Shown in pieces: positions 9,595 to 17,772 of a DNA stretch of 64,000 nt. The DNA comes from Bacteroidaceae bacterium. GTDB lineage: Bacteria; Bacteroidota; Bacteroidia; Bacteroidales; Bacteroidaceae. The position numbers were made by a program, and so were the translations under genes. The stretch covers positions 124,001-188,000 of the forward strand of contig JAFUAH010000022.1 of NCBI GenBank assembly GCA_017464345.1, read 5' to 3'. Under the pieces are notes generated by a model, which saw only the letters and a list, made by a program, of their open reading frames with translations, did not search any database and was not told the DNA's origin. Every line of letters starts with the position of its first letter. Position 1 is the first letter of the stretch.

Positions 9595-10458
9595 TCAATT
9601 CTCTACGACTTCGATGTCGTCGATAGAGCGGATGACGAGTTCCCAGGCATTGTTGTATCGTTTCCAGATGCCGGTTAGGTTCATCTTGCCCGTGGGGATG
9701 GGCGTGTTGGCAAAGTCGGCGTATGTGCTCGTGTAGACCATGTACTTCGATGTGCTGTTGTAGGGTTCTGTGGCGAAATACTTGGATACGCTGTTGCTGC
9801 GCATGGTGGGGTCGGTCTTGGCTGCCCAGGTGACGGTGCCGTCAGCTCCCTGTATGCTAACCCCTTTGATGGTCATCAGTTTGCCACAGTCTGCCCCCAG
9901 GTCGCAGCTGGCGGTGAATTCCGTGGGCACAACCTTTGAGGGGTCTGCCATGCCCAGCAATTTGACGTGCTGGAGCCAAATGTTGTTGGCCATGCGGCTG
10001 ACATAAGTGGAGCCAGAGGCGTTGGTGTAGGGGGTGCCCAGCTGGGGCTGCTGGCCGTAGCCTCCGATGTAGAGGCCCTTGAGGTCGATGAGCAGTTCCT
10101 GGCCGACGGGCATGTATGCAAAGAGGTCATTGCCGGAGACGGCCACGATGAGTGCGTCGCCCGTCTGATCCTCCTGTACGGCTATGGCGTTGTAGAGGTT
10201 GCCCTGTACGTCGTTGCCAGTGACGCGGACGCGTAGCTTGGCGTCAGTGGTGATTTCCGTCGTGGTGTAGTTTTCGGCGTACTTGGGGTATTGGGTCTTC
10301 AGCTGGGCGATGGTGATGATATTGTCTTCCGTGAGGGTGTTGTTGCCGTAGGGCACGTTGCCGGCGAAGTCAGGAGCATCCCATTCGCTGTCTTGGCAAG
10401 ATATGCAAAGCCCACAGAGGAGACAGAGCCCACCGAGATATTTCATATAGTTTCTCAT
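9595..10458 (-). CDS. DUF5689 lipoprotein
   Basis: 287 residues with a lipoprotein signal (CGLCISC, Cys21). The DUF5689 region covers most of the mature protein: TIAQLKTQYP, then KLRVRVTGNDVQGNLYNAIAVQE and GQELLIDLKGLYIGGYGQQPQLG, a strand pattern like that of OB-fold nucleic-acid or sugar-binding modules. Second gene of a leftward operon between a TonB receptor and a second lipoprotein, the position taken by ligand-binding SusD-like partners in other Bacteroidetes loci, although it is not a SusD homologue. In this phylum DUF5689 genes often sit with extracellular nucleases, which agrees with the exonuclease family gene just across the divergent promoter. Confidence 0.78.
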   Translation of the reverse strand: MRNYMKYLGGLCLLCGLCISCQDSEWDAPDFAGNVPYGNNTLTEDNIITIAQLKTQYPKYAENYTTTEITTDAKLRVRVTGNDVQGNLYNAIAVQEDQTGDALIVAVSGNDLFAYMPVGQELLIDLKGLYIGGYGQQPQLGTPYTNASGSTYVSRMANNIWLQHVKLLGMADPSKVVPTEFTASCDLGADCGKLMTIKGVSIQGADGTVTWAAKTDPTMRSNSVSKYFATEPYNSTSKYMVYTSTYADFANTPIPTGKMNLTGIWKRYNNAWELVIRSIDDIEVVEN

Positions 10459-10490
10459 AGTTCTTTTGTTTTTGTTATTTTTTGTTGATT

Positions 10491-10562
10491 TCTAGATTCT
10501 CTAGATTTTCTAGACTTTCTAGACTTTCTAGACTTTCTAGATTGGCTAGATTATCTAGAACC
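10491..10562. repeat. eight-copy 9-nt tandem repeat (TCTAGAnnn)
   Basis: Eight units of 9 nt, most reading TCTAGACTT or TCTAGATTN, fill the gap between the receptor gene and the DUF5689 gene. The receptor's TAG stop lies in the last unit, and the units keep the minus-strand frame open. Being a multiple of three, copy-number changes would not alter frame. Slippage-prone; possible length polymorphism. Confidence 0.85.
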
Positions 10563-13107
10563 GATAGTTGAGGTTCAGCATGAAGTTGATGCCTTGGGCA
10601 TAGAACTTTTTGGGGTTTTGCTGGAAGTTGTAGGTGCGGCTGACATCCTGTCCCTCTCGTGTGCTGTAGGTGGTGCTTCGGCTCTGCTCGTATCCGCCGG
10701 TGCACAGCTTGCGGTTATTGGTGATGTTGGTCACCATGAGGTTCACGTTCAGGGGGTGCTTGTGTATGCGGAAAGTGTGGCCGATGCTACCGTCGAGCAT
10801 GAATCCGCCGTCGCTCTTGGCCTGTTCCATGGGCGAGTAGGAACCGTCGCTGTTGGCGGTCATGAGGCCACGGTAGCGCAGGTTGGGCGAGTAGGAGAGA
10901 TAGATGCGGTCATAGTAGTTGCCGTTGAGGTTGAAGTACCAGCCCTTGACGCTGTAGCGCAGTCCCAGACTGGCTGCGGCCAGCGGTGTGCCGCTTTCGC
11001 GCATGCCCTTGTTTAGGCAGAGGTCGGTGTATTCGGTGCCGGCATTGGAGAGCATGTAGGTGACGTTAGTATTCTTGGCGTACTTGGCCTCGGCGATGGA
11101 GCCCAGCAGATTGACGGTGAAGTTGCTGGTCACCTTGAACTTCATGCCCAGTTCGGCGCCGTAGTAGTATTTCTCCACACCTGTGAGGCTGTTGTAGGTG
11201 AAGGAGTTCTCGTTGTCGTTGTAGAACTGCTGCCACTCAGTGCCGTCGTAGGTGTGGGTGAAGTATCCGGTAAGGTTCATCTGCAGCCACTTGCAGTTGA
11301 GGGCGTAGCCCAGTTCTGAGGTGAATATTTTCTCGTTCACCAGGTCGCGCACGAAGTTGTTGTTCATTTCAGGGCTGACGAAGGCTACGTTGGCGTACGG
11401 GGCACGTGCCTCGTAGCCCACGCCCAGGGTGATGGCGTTGCCGCCGCCCAGGTTCAGGTTGGTGCCCATCTTGAATCCGCCGTCCAGGAAGTTAGCCTTC
11501 TTGCTCTTGCCGTAGCTGAGTCGTACGGTCTGACCGTTGGCGTCGGTGTAGTTGGCAAAGATGCCGTTGTCCATCCGGCCCTCGCGCCACATCTGCTGTG
11601 CACCCACGCGGGCCGAGATGAAGTTGTGGCTGATGCCCTTGTCGCGAGTGTAGGTGGCCCAGAGTTTGGCTGTCTCCACGAAGAGGTTATAGTCGTAGCG
11701 GAAACGGTCGCCCACCCGCACGATGCCGTCTTTGTTGTTCAGGTCGTAGTAAATCTGGTTGGCTCCGTCGGCGTAGGTGCCTTCAGCGTAGGTGTTGCGG
11801 TTGTGGAAATACTGTCCGCCCAGCAGGTCGTCCATGGTCTCATAGTGCATACCCTTGTTGGAGTTCAGCTGCAGGCCAGCCTGGAACTTGGAGGCCTTGT
11901 CCACGTTCCAGTCGAAGGTGGAGCCCAGTCCGAAGTTGAGGTGGTCATTGTGCCGGCGTTCGATGTAGTAGATGGCATCGTGGCCCGAGGCATTCAGTTG
12001 CTGGTTGGCGAAATAGAGCTGGTCGAAGTTGATCTGGCGGTTGGCTTTCGAGACGGTCCAATAGTCGTAGGCATCCTGCCATGCAGCCAGGTCGCCGCCC
12101 CCGTCGCCCCAGACGTCGTAGTTGTAGGAGGGGAAGTTCTTCCAGTAGTCGGGGTGTGGGTTCGTGCCGGAGTAGTTCAGTTTGGAACTACTGTACATAG
12201 CGTACTTGCCAATGGCACTGGTGGTGAGCTTCATGCGCTCATTGATTTGGAAGTCCCAGGTGAGCATGGCCGTCGGCTCGTAGTTGTTCACGACGCGACT
12301 GGCACGTTTTTTACCGTCCTGGTAGCCCCAGTAGGGGTTGTACTGGCGGTCGTTGGCCAGCCAGTAGGCCTCGTCGGTGCTGGCACCCTGCTGTGCGCGT
12401 TCCGTGGGGTTTCCCCATGTGGCCAGGTTCAGCGAATGGCGCTCGTTGAACTGCTTCTGCACGGCCAGGAAGTAGGAGAGGGAGTTGTAAAATGTGCCCT
12501 CCACGGCAGCCGTGTTCATGTTGGACCAGCGGTAGCCCACGGTGCCGAAGAAGGCCCATCCCTTCTGCGTCATGCCGGTACCATAGCTGTACATGGCGCG
12601 TGCCGTGTAGTTGCGGTTGGCACCGGAGAGGGTAATCTTGTGGCCCGTGCCGAAACTGCTGGCGCGGAAGTTGTAGTTCGACGAACCGCCCACATTCGAC
12701 ATCGAGAAGGCGTTGGACTCGAAGACGCCCGATGCGTCGATGCCGCGCGTGGCGTCGTTCATGCCGCCGATGGTGGAGTAGTTGAACTGTCCGTTTTCAG
12801 CCGAGTTCACCTGCACGCCGTTGAAGTAGATGTCGTTGTACCGCGAGTTGTAGGCGCGGTACTTGTAGCGTGCGGGGCTGAAGAGGTAGCCCACATTGCT
12901 CGTGTAGACATTGTTGCTGGAGTTCACCATGATGACGTTCTGTGTGACGTCGTCGTCCTCGCCCAGTTGTGATTCGGTGAAGACGAAGGCAGCGTTGTCC
13001 TGTTTCAGGCTCTCTTCGCCGTCCGACGTCGTCTCCTTTGCGGTCTGGGCAAAGCCAAGTGACGCTGTCCCCAGGAACATCGTCACCAGTAGAAACTTCT
13101 TAGTCAT
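10555..13107 (-). CDS. TonB-dependent outer-membrane receptor
   Basis: 850 residues. Signal peptide ends near GFAQ. There is no carboxypeptidase-D-like N-terminal domain as in SusC; a plug region (about 40-170, with NDIYFNGVQVNSAENGQFN) leads straight into a long beta-barrel rich in Tyr/Asn/aromatic strands and ends in NYRF, the terminal aromatic residue expected by the BAM insertion machinery. First gene of a three-gene leftward operon with two lipoproteins. Energised uptake of a large or charged ligand through the outer membrane is known for the family. Nucleic-acid fragments are the proposed ligand, from context only. Confidence 0.85.
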   Translation of the reverse strand: MTKKFLLVTMFLGTASLGFAQTAKETTSDGEESLKQDNAAFVFTESQLGEDDDVTQNVIMVNSSNNVYTSNVGYLFSPARYKYRAYNSRYNDIYFNGVQVNSAENGQFNYSTIGGMNDATRGIDASGVFESNAFSMSNVGGSSNYNFRASSFGTGHKITLSGANRNYTARAMYSYGTGMTQKGWAFFGTVGYRWSNMNTAAVEGTFYNSLSYFLAVQKQFNERHSLNLATWGNPTERAQQGASTDEAYWLANDRQYNPYWGYQDGKKRASRVVNNYEPTAMLTWDFQINERMKLTTSAIGKYAMYSSSKLNYSGTNPHPDYWKNFPSYNYDVWGDGGGDLAAWQDAYDYWTVSKANRQINFDQLYFANQQLNASGHDAIYYIERRHNDHLNFGLGSTFDWNVDKASKFQAGLQLNSNKGMHYETMDDLLGGQYFHNRNTYAEGTYADGANQIYYDLNNKDGIVRVGDRFRYDYNLFVETAKLWATYTRDKGISHNFISARVGAQQMWREGRMDNGIFANYTDANGQTVRLSYGKSKKANFLDGGFKMGTNLNLGGGNAITLGVGYEARAPYANVAFVSPEMNNNFVRDLVNEKIFTSELGYALNCKWLQMNLTGYFTHTYDGTEWQQFYNDNENSFTYNSLTGVEKYYYGAELGMKFKVTSNFTVNLLGSIAEAKYAKNTNVTYMLSNAGTEYTDLCLNKGMRESGTPLAAASLGLRYSVKGWYFNLNGNYYDRIYLSYSPNLRYRGLMTANSDGSYSPMEQAKSDGGFMLDGSIGHTFRIHKHPLNVNLMVTNITNNRKLCTGGYEQSRSTTYSTREGQDVSRTYNFQQNPKKFYAQGINFMLNLNYRF

Positions 13108-13144
13108 AGGTTGTGTTTATAGTTAATTTTTGTTTTCATCAGTG

Positions 13145-13152
13145 CAAACTTA
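13145..13152 (-). promoter_or_regulatory. -7 box of the TonB receptor operon
   Basis: TAAGTTTG on the minus strand (TAnnTTTG) 37 nt upstream of the receptor ATG; no good -33 match. Confidence 0.5.
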
Positions 13153-13245
13153 CGGAAAAAATCTGGTATTTCCCTGCTTTTGTGTGAATTTTTCTTAAAA
13201 AACACACAGACGACCCTCTCGGCCCCCTGTTGCGTGTCGCAGAGG

Positions 13246-13407
13246 CTGGGTTTCCCAGCGGCGAGGCTTGTAGGCGTTGGCCGATTGTCTCGCAGGGCTT
13301 GTCCTTGTGGGTCAGCTGTCCGTCAAGGCCGTCCCGCCCGAGTCTGAGCCCCGACCCGTACGGGTCTCGCTTGACGGACAGCTGACCCACAAGGACAAGC
13401 CCTGCGA
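13246..13407. repeat. 37-bp perfect inverted repeat, GC-rich intergenic element
   Basis: Arms 13290-13326 and 13371-13407 are perfect reverse complements (37 bp) around a 44-nt GC-rich spacer; a smaller hairpin GCTGGG-TTT-CCCAGC precedes it at about 13246-13260. It lies between two divergent promoters, where no terminator is needed. The spacer contains GACCCGTACGGGTC, itself palindromic. Could be a REP/MITE-like mobile palindrome or a transcribed structure. No gene is supported: the open frames across it are the two strands of the same palindrome. Confidence 0.8.
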
Positions 13408-13469
13408 GTCCGTGCAGAAAATATTTCATGTTTTTTCCCTAATCCGTTCGGACTATAGTTTTTTTTTCC

Positions 13470-13477
13470 TATCTTTG
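13470..13477 (+). promoter_or_regulatory. -7 box upstream of the exonuclease-family gene
   Basis: TATCTTTG, 44 nt upstream of the ATG, preceded by a T-rich tract. Confidence 0.6.
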
Positions 13478-13521
13478 CCCCTATAATAATATATAAAGTA
13501 ATATATAAAGGTATAAAACTT

Positions 13522-14559
13522 ATGCGTAAACACATCCTCTCTGTGCTTCTATGCCTGCTGGCCGTTACGGCTTGCACGGCGCAGAAAAAGTTCGGCATCT
13601 ATCCCGTGGCCTTCTACAATCTGGAAAACCTGTTCGACACCGTTCACGACGAAGGTAAGAACGACTATGAGTTCCTGCCCAGCGGTTCCTATCACTGGGA
13701 CAAGAACAAGTACGAAAACAAGTTGAAGAACATGGCCCGTGCCCTGTTGGACCTGGGTACGGACAAAGTGTCAATGGGGGCAGTCATCATCGGTGTCAGC
13801 GAAGTGGAGAATGCTCGTGCCCTGGACGACCTGGTGGGCCAGCCCGGGATGAAACAACGCGGCTTCCGCTACGTCCACATTGAGGGGCCCGACAAGCGTG
13901 GCGTGGATTGCGCACTGCTCTATAATCCTGCCGTGTTCAGCATCGACAAATACTTCCTGCAGCCCTACGTCCACGACCCGGGCGACGATGCACGTCCCAC
14001 GCGTGGTTTCCTCACCGTGCAGGGGCGCATCGATGGCGACCCCTTGACCGTCATCGTCTGCCACTGGCCCAGCCGTGGAGCCACCAGCCACTACCGCGAG
14101 ATCGGAGGCCGGCAAGTGCGCCAGCTCACCGACAGCATTCGCCATGCCGACCCCAAGCAGCGCATCATCGTCATGGGCGACATGAACGACGACCCCGACA
14201 ACAAGTCGATGAAGATACTCGGTGCCAAGCGCAGTATGGACAAGGTGAAGGAAGGCGACTTCTACAATCCCTGGTGGGAACTGCTGCGTGGCCAAGGGCA
14301 GGGTACGCTCACCTATCAGGGTGCTTGGAACCTCTTCGACCAGATTGTCTTGTCGCGTAACCTGCTTGACATCGACGGCAAGAGAGACTACAGCCACTTG
14401 ACTCTAATCAGTTACCACATCTTCCGTCGCGACTATCTCATCCAGCAGGAGGGGCGCTACAAAGGCTCGCCCAAGCGCACCACCGCTGCCGGTGTCTGGC
14501 TCAACGGCTACAGTGACCACCTGCCCACCGTCATCTACCTCAAAAAGGAAATGAAATGA
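13522..14559 (+). CDS. endonuclease/exonuclease/phosphatase-family lipoprotein
   Basis: 345 residues. Lipobox VTAC (Cys18). The EEP (DNase I-like) fold is recognised by FYNLENLFD at the start, the metal-binding Glu in GVSEVENARALDDL, the His of CHWPSR, GDMNDDPDN, and the C-terminal SDHLPTVIYL where Asp-His complete the active site. All catalytic positions appear intact. Known relatives hydrolyse DNA, RNA or nucleotide phosphoesters. The lipid anchor places it outside the cytoplasm. Divergent from a receptor/DUF5689 operon, and four bases overlap the following GH84 gene (ATGA). Confidence 0.85.
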   Translation: MRKHILSVLLCLLAVTACTAQKKFGIYPVAFYNLENLFDTVHDEGKNDYEFLPSGSYHWDKNKYENKLKNMARALLDLGTDKVSMGAVIIGVSEVENARALDDLVGQPGMKQRGFRYVHIEGPDKRGVDCALLYNPAVFSIDKYFLQPYVHDPGDDARPTRGFLTVQGRIDGDPLTVIVCHWPSRGATSHYREIGGRQVRQLTDSIRHADPKQRIIVMGDMNDDPDNKSMKILGAKRSMDKVKEGDFYNPWWELLRGQGQGTLTYQGAWNLFDQIVLSRNLLDIDGKRDYSHLTLISYHIFRRDYLIQQEGRYKGSPKRTTAAGVWLNGYSDHLPTVIYLKKEMK

Positions 14560-16472
14560 AGAAAATCCTCCTTCTTGCCCTCCTGCCCCTGATGGCACTC
14601 GGGCTCGGGGCGCAGCAGCCCTACCGCATCTATCCCATCCCCCACGCCCAGCACGTGCTCCCGGGGCAGGCTCGTCTGTCTCAGACGGTGGCCGTAGTGG
14701 CTGAGGCGGGCATCGATGGGGCCACTGTGGAACGGGCCAGTCAGATACTCCGGGAACATGGCTTGCAGCCCACAGTGACTGACCGCCCCCTGAAGGGGCA
14801 GACCAGTCTGCTCCTGGGCGTGAATGACTCCCGTGGCATGGCCGACCGCCAGGCCACCCGGCTCGGCCTCTGTCGCGATGTCTTCGGTCTGCCTAAGTTC
14901 GACCGCCACATCCTCAGTCTCACGGCTGACAAGCAGGGCGTGGCCCAAATCGTGGTCCTCGGCGAGCACACCGATGCCGCCTTCTGCGGTCTGGCCTCGC
15001 TGGAGCAGATGCTCGACCAGGGCACCGACCGCCTGAGCTGCGTCACACTCTACGACTACGCCGACATCCAGAACCGTGGCATCATCGAGGGATACTACGG
15101 CGTGCCCTACACCGCCGAGATCACCAAGGACCTCTTCCGCTTCATGGCCCGCTACAAGCTGAACACCTACATGTACGGTGCCAAGTCGGACCCCTACCAC
15201 TCGCGCTACTGGGCCGAGCCCTATCCCACGCAGATTACTCCCGAACAGATGCGCATCGGCTACCTCTCACAGTCGATGCTGCGCGACATCACCGCCGTGG
15301 CTCACGCTACGAAGGTGAACTTCATCTGGGCCATCCATCCCGGAACGGCTTTCACCAATCCCGACAATAAGGAGGTGAACGCGCAGATAATGAAAAAGTT
15401 CGAGAGTATGTACGAATTGGGCGTGCGCCAGTTCGGTGTCTTCGTGGATGACGTGGGCGTGCCCTCCGATGCTCCCTCGCTGAAGCTCGGGGCCGACCGC
15501 CTCTCCGAACTGCAACAGCTCATGGACCAGCGCTGGAACGTATCTGGTGCCGCACCGGCCGACACGGTGAAGCCCCTGCACTACGTGCCCCAGCTCTATG
15601 CCTATTCCTGGGTGTCGGCCGACCGGGCCAGCGCCTTCTTCCAGGCCCTGAGCCCGACACCGCAGAAAGTGAATGTCTATATCACGGGAGCCAACGTCTG
15701 GAGCGTGCCCAACAATGCCGACCTGCGCTTCGTCCGCAAGGCCTTGGGGCGCGACAGCAGCTGGTGGTGGAACTACCCCTGCAACGACAATGATGTGACC
15801 AAGCTCTTCCTCATGGACATGTATGCCAACTTCCGCGATGAGCGCCACATCGACAACCTGTCCTCCCTCGCCTCCGACCTCACGGGTACCAACACTCTCA
15901 TCATCAATCCCATGCAACAGGGCGAGGCTTCGAAGATAGCTCTCTTCAGCGTGGCAGACTATGCCTGGAATCAGGCAGCATTCGACAACCACCGCAGTTG
16001 GGAGGCCTCGCTGTCCGCCGTGGTGAGTCCGAAGTATGCCGAGGCCCTGCGCCATCTGGTTCCCTATCTGCGCTATTTCGATGCCGATGCCCTGGCCTAT
16101 CTGGTGGAGAACTACAAGCAGACGGTGGCCAACGGGTCGCCCAATCCGCGTCATCTCATCGCCGCCTTGCAGAAGGTGGAGCAGAGTTGCAAGGTGCTGA
16201 AGGGCATGGAGACTTCGTCCAATCAGGCTGATGTGCTCTTCTTCGAGGACATTCGCCCCTGGCTGCTAAAGCTGGAGGCCATGGCCCACGAGACCGTGCT
16301 GCGCCTGCAGGGCCAGACCGATGTCGCACAGGCCGACCTGGAGGCAGACCCACGCTTCCAGTTCGAGATACTCACGGGTCTGGGCGAGGAGATAGCCCTC
16401 TCCGTCCGCACCGCCGAACCGGCAGCCCAGGTGCTGCGTCCCTTCCTCGACTGGCTCCGTGAACAAAAATAA
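14556..16472 (+). CDS. GH84 beta-N-acetylglucosaminidase (O-GlcNAcase/hyaluronidase type)
   Basis: 638 residues with a signal peptide (to about LGAQ). Residues 25-155 form the GH20b-like N-terminal domain of bacterial GH84 enzymes. The barrel starts with NRGIIEGYYGVPYT; the catalytic Asp pair is D298-D299 in FGVFVDDVG, equal to the proton donor and thiazoline-stabilising Asp of GH84. A helical C-terminal part follows. Expected to remove terminal beta-GlcNAc from host glycoproteins or glycosaminoglycans by substrate-assisted catalysis in the periplasm or outside. Start fixed by the ATGA overlap with the nuclease gene, so the two are co-translated. Confidence 0.9.
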   Translation: MKKILLLALLPLMALGLGAQQPYRIYPIPHAQHVLPGQARLSQTVAVVAEAGIDGATVERASQILREHGLQPTVTDRPLKGQTSLLLGVNDSRGMADRQATRLGLCRDVFGLPKFDRHILSLTADKQGVAQIVVLGEHTDAAFCGLASLEQMLDQGTDRLSCVTLYDYADIQNRGIIEGYYGVPYTAEITKDLFRFMARYKLNTYMYGAKSDPYHSRYWAEPYPTQITPEQMRIGYLSQSMLRDITAVAHATKVNFIWAIHPGTAFTNPDNKEVNAQIMKKFESMYELGVRQFGVFVDDVGVPSDAPSLKLGADRLSELQQLMDQRWNVSGAAPADTVKPLHYVPQLYAYSWVSADRASAFFQALSPTPQKVNVYITGANVWSVPNNADLRFVRKALGRDSSWWWNYPCNDNDVTKLFLMDMYANFRDERHIDNLSSLASDLTGTNTLIINPMQQGEASKIALFSVADYAWNQAAFDNHRSWEASLSAVVSPKYAEALRHLVPYLRYFDADALAYLVENYKQTVANGSPNPRHLIAALQKVEQSCKVLKGMETSSNQADVLFFEDIRPWLLKLEAMAHETVLRLQGQTDVAQADLEADPRFQFEILTGLGEEIALSVRTAEPAAQVLRPFLDWLREQK

Positions 16473-16487
16473 TTCATCCCATAGTAC

Positions 16488-16521
16488 GCATTTTTAATTT
16501 TTAATTTTTAATTCTTAATTA
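16488..16521. repeat. TTTTTAA short tandem repeat
   Basis: Four to five near-identical 7-nt units (TTTTTAA) between the GH84 gene and the aldolase promoter; AT-rich and slippage-prone, may act as an UP-like element for the promoter just downstream. Confidence 0.6.
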
Positions 16522-16528
16522 AATGTTG

Positions 16529-16536
16529 TATCTTTG
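16529..16536 (+). promoter_or_regulatory. -7 box of the aldolase promoter
   Basis: TATCTTTG, about 45 nt before the ATG of the aldolase gene; A/T-rich tract directly upstream. Confidence 0.65.
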
Positions 16537-16581
16537 TGCAGGAAATAAGTAATATTCACCTTTTAATAAACACATAACGAT

Positions 16582-17580
16582 ATGGTAAGTTACAAAGAAC
16601 TGGGTCTGGTGAACACCCGCGAAATGTTCGCCAAGGCAGTGAAGGGCGGCTACGCTATCCCCGCCTTCAACTTCAACACGATGGAGCAGATGCAGGCCAT
16701 CGTTCAGGCAGCCGTGGAGACCAAGTCTCCCGTCATCATGCAGGTCAGCAAGGGTGCGCGTGCTTACGCCAACGGTACCATCCTGCGCTACATGGCTCAG
16801 GGGGCTGTAGAGTATGCCAAGGAACTGGGTTGCCCCAACCCGCAGATTGCCCTCCATCTGGACCACGGAGACAGCTTCGAAATCTGTAAGGAGTGTATCG
16901 ACAATGGTTTCTCCAGTGTCATGTTCGACGGTTCGGCTCTTCCCTACGAGGAGAACATCGCCATCACGAAGAAGGTCGTAGAGTACGCTCATCAGTTTGA
17001 CGTTACCGTCGAGGCTGAGCTCGGCGTCCTGGCCGGTGTTGAGGACGAGGTAAGTGCTGCCGAGAGCCACTACACTCGCCCCGAAGAGGTTGAGGACTTC
17101 TCGAAGCGCAGCGGTTGCGACAGCCTGGCCATCTCCATCGGTACCAGCCACGGTGCCTACAAGTTCACTCCCGAGCAGTGCACCCGCGACCCGAAGACCG
17201 GTAAGCTCGTGCCTCCTCCCCTTGCATTCGACATCCTGCACGAGATTGAGAAGCGCATCCCCGGCTTCCCCATCGTGCTCCACGGCTCCAGCTCCGTGCC
17301 TCAGGACGAAGTTGATACCATCAACGCCTTCGGCGGCAAGTTGCCCGATGCAGTAGGTATCCCCGAGGAGCAGCTGCGCGAGGCCTCCAAGAGCGCCGTT
17401 TGCAAGATCAACATCGACTCTGACTCTCGTCTGGCCATGACTGCTGCCATCCGCAAGCACCTGGCTGAGAACCCCGGCCACTTCGATCCTCGTCAGTATC
17501 TGAAGCCCGCTCGCGAGAACATGAAGAAGATGTACGTCCACAAGATTGTGAATGTGCTCGGCTCCGACAACAAACTCTAA
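16582..17580 (+). CDS. fba: class II fructose-1,6-bisphosphate aldolase
   Basis: 332 residues. Zinc-dependent class II aldolase of glycolysis and gluconeogenesis, interconverting fructose-1,6-bisphosphate with dihydroxyacetone phosphate and glyceraldehyde-3-phosphate. Visible: AFNFNTMEQMQAI at the start, HLDHGDSFE with the catalytic Asp and zinc His, EAELGVLAGVEDEV, the second zinc His in GTSHGAYKF, and HGSSSVPQ. Full length for the family. Transcribed alone between its own promoter and a strong terminator. Codon choice is strongly biased to C-ending codons, as expected for a highly expressed gene. Confidence 0.96.
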   Translation: MVSYKELGLVNTREMFAKAVKGGYAIPAFNFNTMEQMQAIVQAAVETKSPVIMQVSKGARAYANGTILRYMAQGAVEYAKELGCPNPQIALHLDHGDSFEICKECIDNGFSSVMFDGSALPYEENIAITKKVVEYAHQFDVTVEAELGVLAGVEDEVSAAESHYTRPEEVEDFSKRSGCDSLAISIGTSHGAYKFTPEQCTRDPKTGKLVPPPLAFDILHEIEKRIPGFPIVLHGSSSVPQDEVDTINAFGGKLPDAVGIPEEQLREASKSAVCKINIDSDSRLAMTAAIRKHLAENPGHFDPRQYLKPARENMKKMYVHKIVNVLGSDNKL

Positions 17581-17601
17581 ACCGCAATTTAGATTACACC
17601 C

Positions 17602-17637
17602 AACAGGGGGAATGGCAGCGATGGCGTTCCCCCTGTT
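17602..17637 (+). terminator. intrinsic terminator of the aldolase gene
   Basis: 11-bp perfect stem AACAGGGGGAA / TTCCCCCTGTT with a 14-nt loop, followed by a short T run. Confidence 0.8.
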
Positions 17638-17707
17638 TCGCTATATATCAGATGTGAAACTGCGTTTCTTCCACACGGCAAAAGACTGATAGATAGGGAT
17701 ATAGAAT

Positions 17708-17739
17708 TGTAACACAAATGTAACACGAAAAATTTCGTG
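17708..17739 (+). promoter_or_regulatory. PHO-box-like 11-bp direct repeat plus adjoining dyad
   Basis: TGTAACAC occurs at 17708-17715 and again at 17719-17726, an 11-bp period, the spacing used by PhoB/OmpR-type winged-helix dimers. The second copy merges into the inverted repeat CACGAAA-AA-TTTCGTG (17724-17739). It ends 17 nt upstream of the -7 box of a phosphate transporter gene that itself carries such a DNA-binding domain. Confidence 0.55.
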
Positions 17740-17756
17740 GTAACGTACAGTCTTCG

Positions 17757-17764
17757 TACCTTTG
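17757..17764 (+). promoter_or_regulatory. -7 box of the Na/Pi transporter fusion gene
   Basis: TACCTTTG ends only 8 nt before the ATG at 17773, implying a very short or absent 5' leader. Confidence 0.65.
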
Positions 17765-17772
17765 CGGCAGTT

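Noticed and set aside
10475-10705. 76-codon frame through the 9-nt repeats (LESLESLENLE)
   Set aside because: Its open frame comes from the repeat length being a multiple of three; the upstream part is an off-frame read of the receptor gene.
11626-12972. 448-codon open frame antisense to the TonB receptor
   Set aside because: Shadow of the receptor gene; Val/Ala-rich and without a promoter or start context.
13139-13486. Two small ORFs with LVGQLSVK peptides
   Set aside because: They are the two strands of one inverted repeat.
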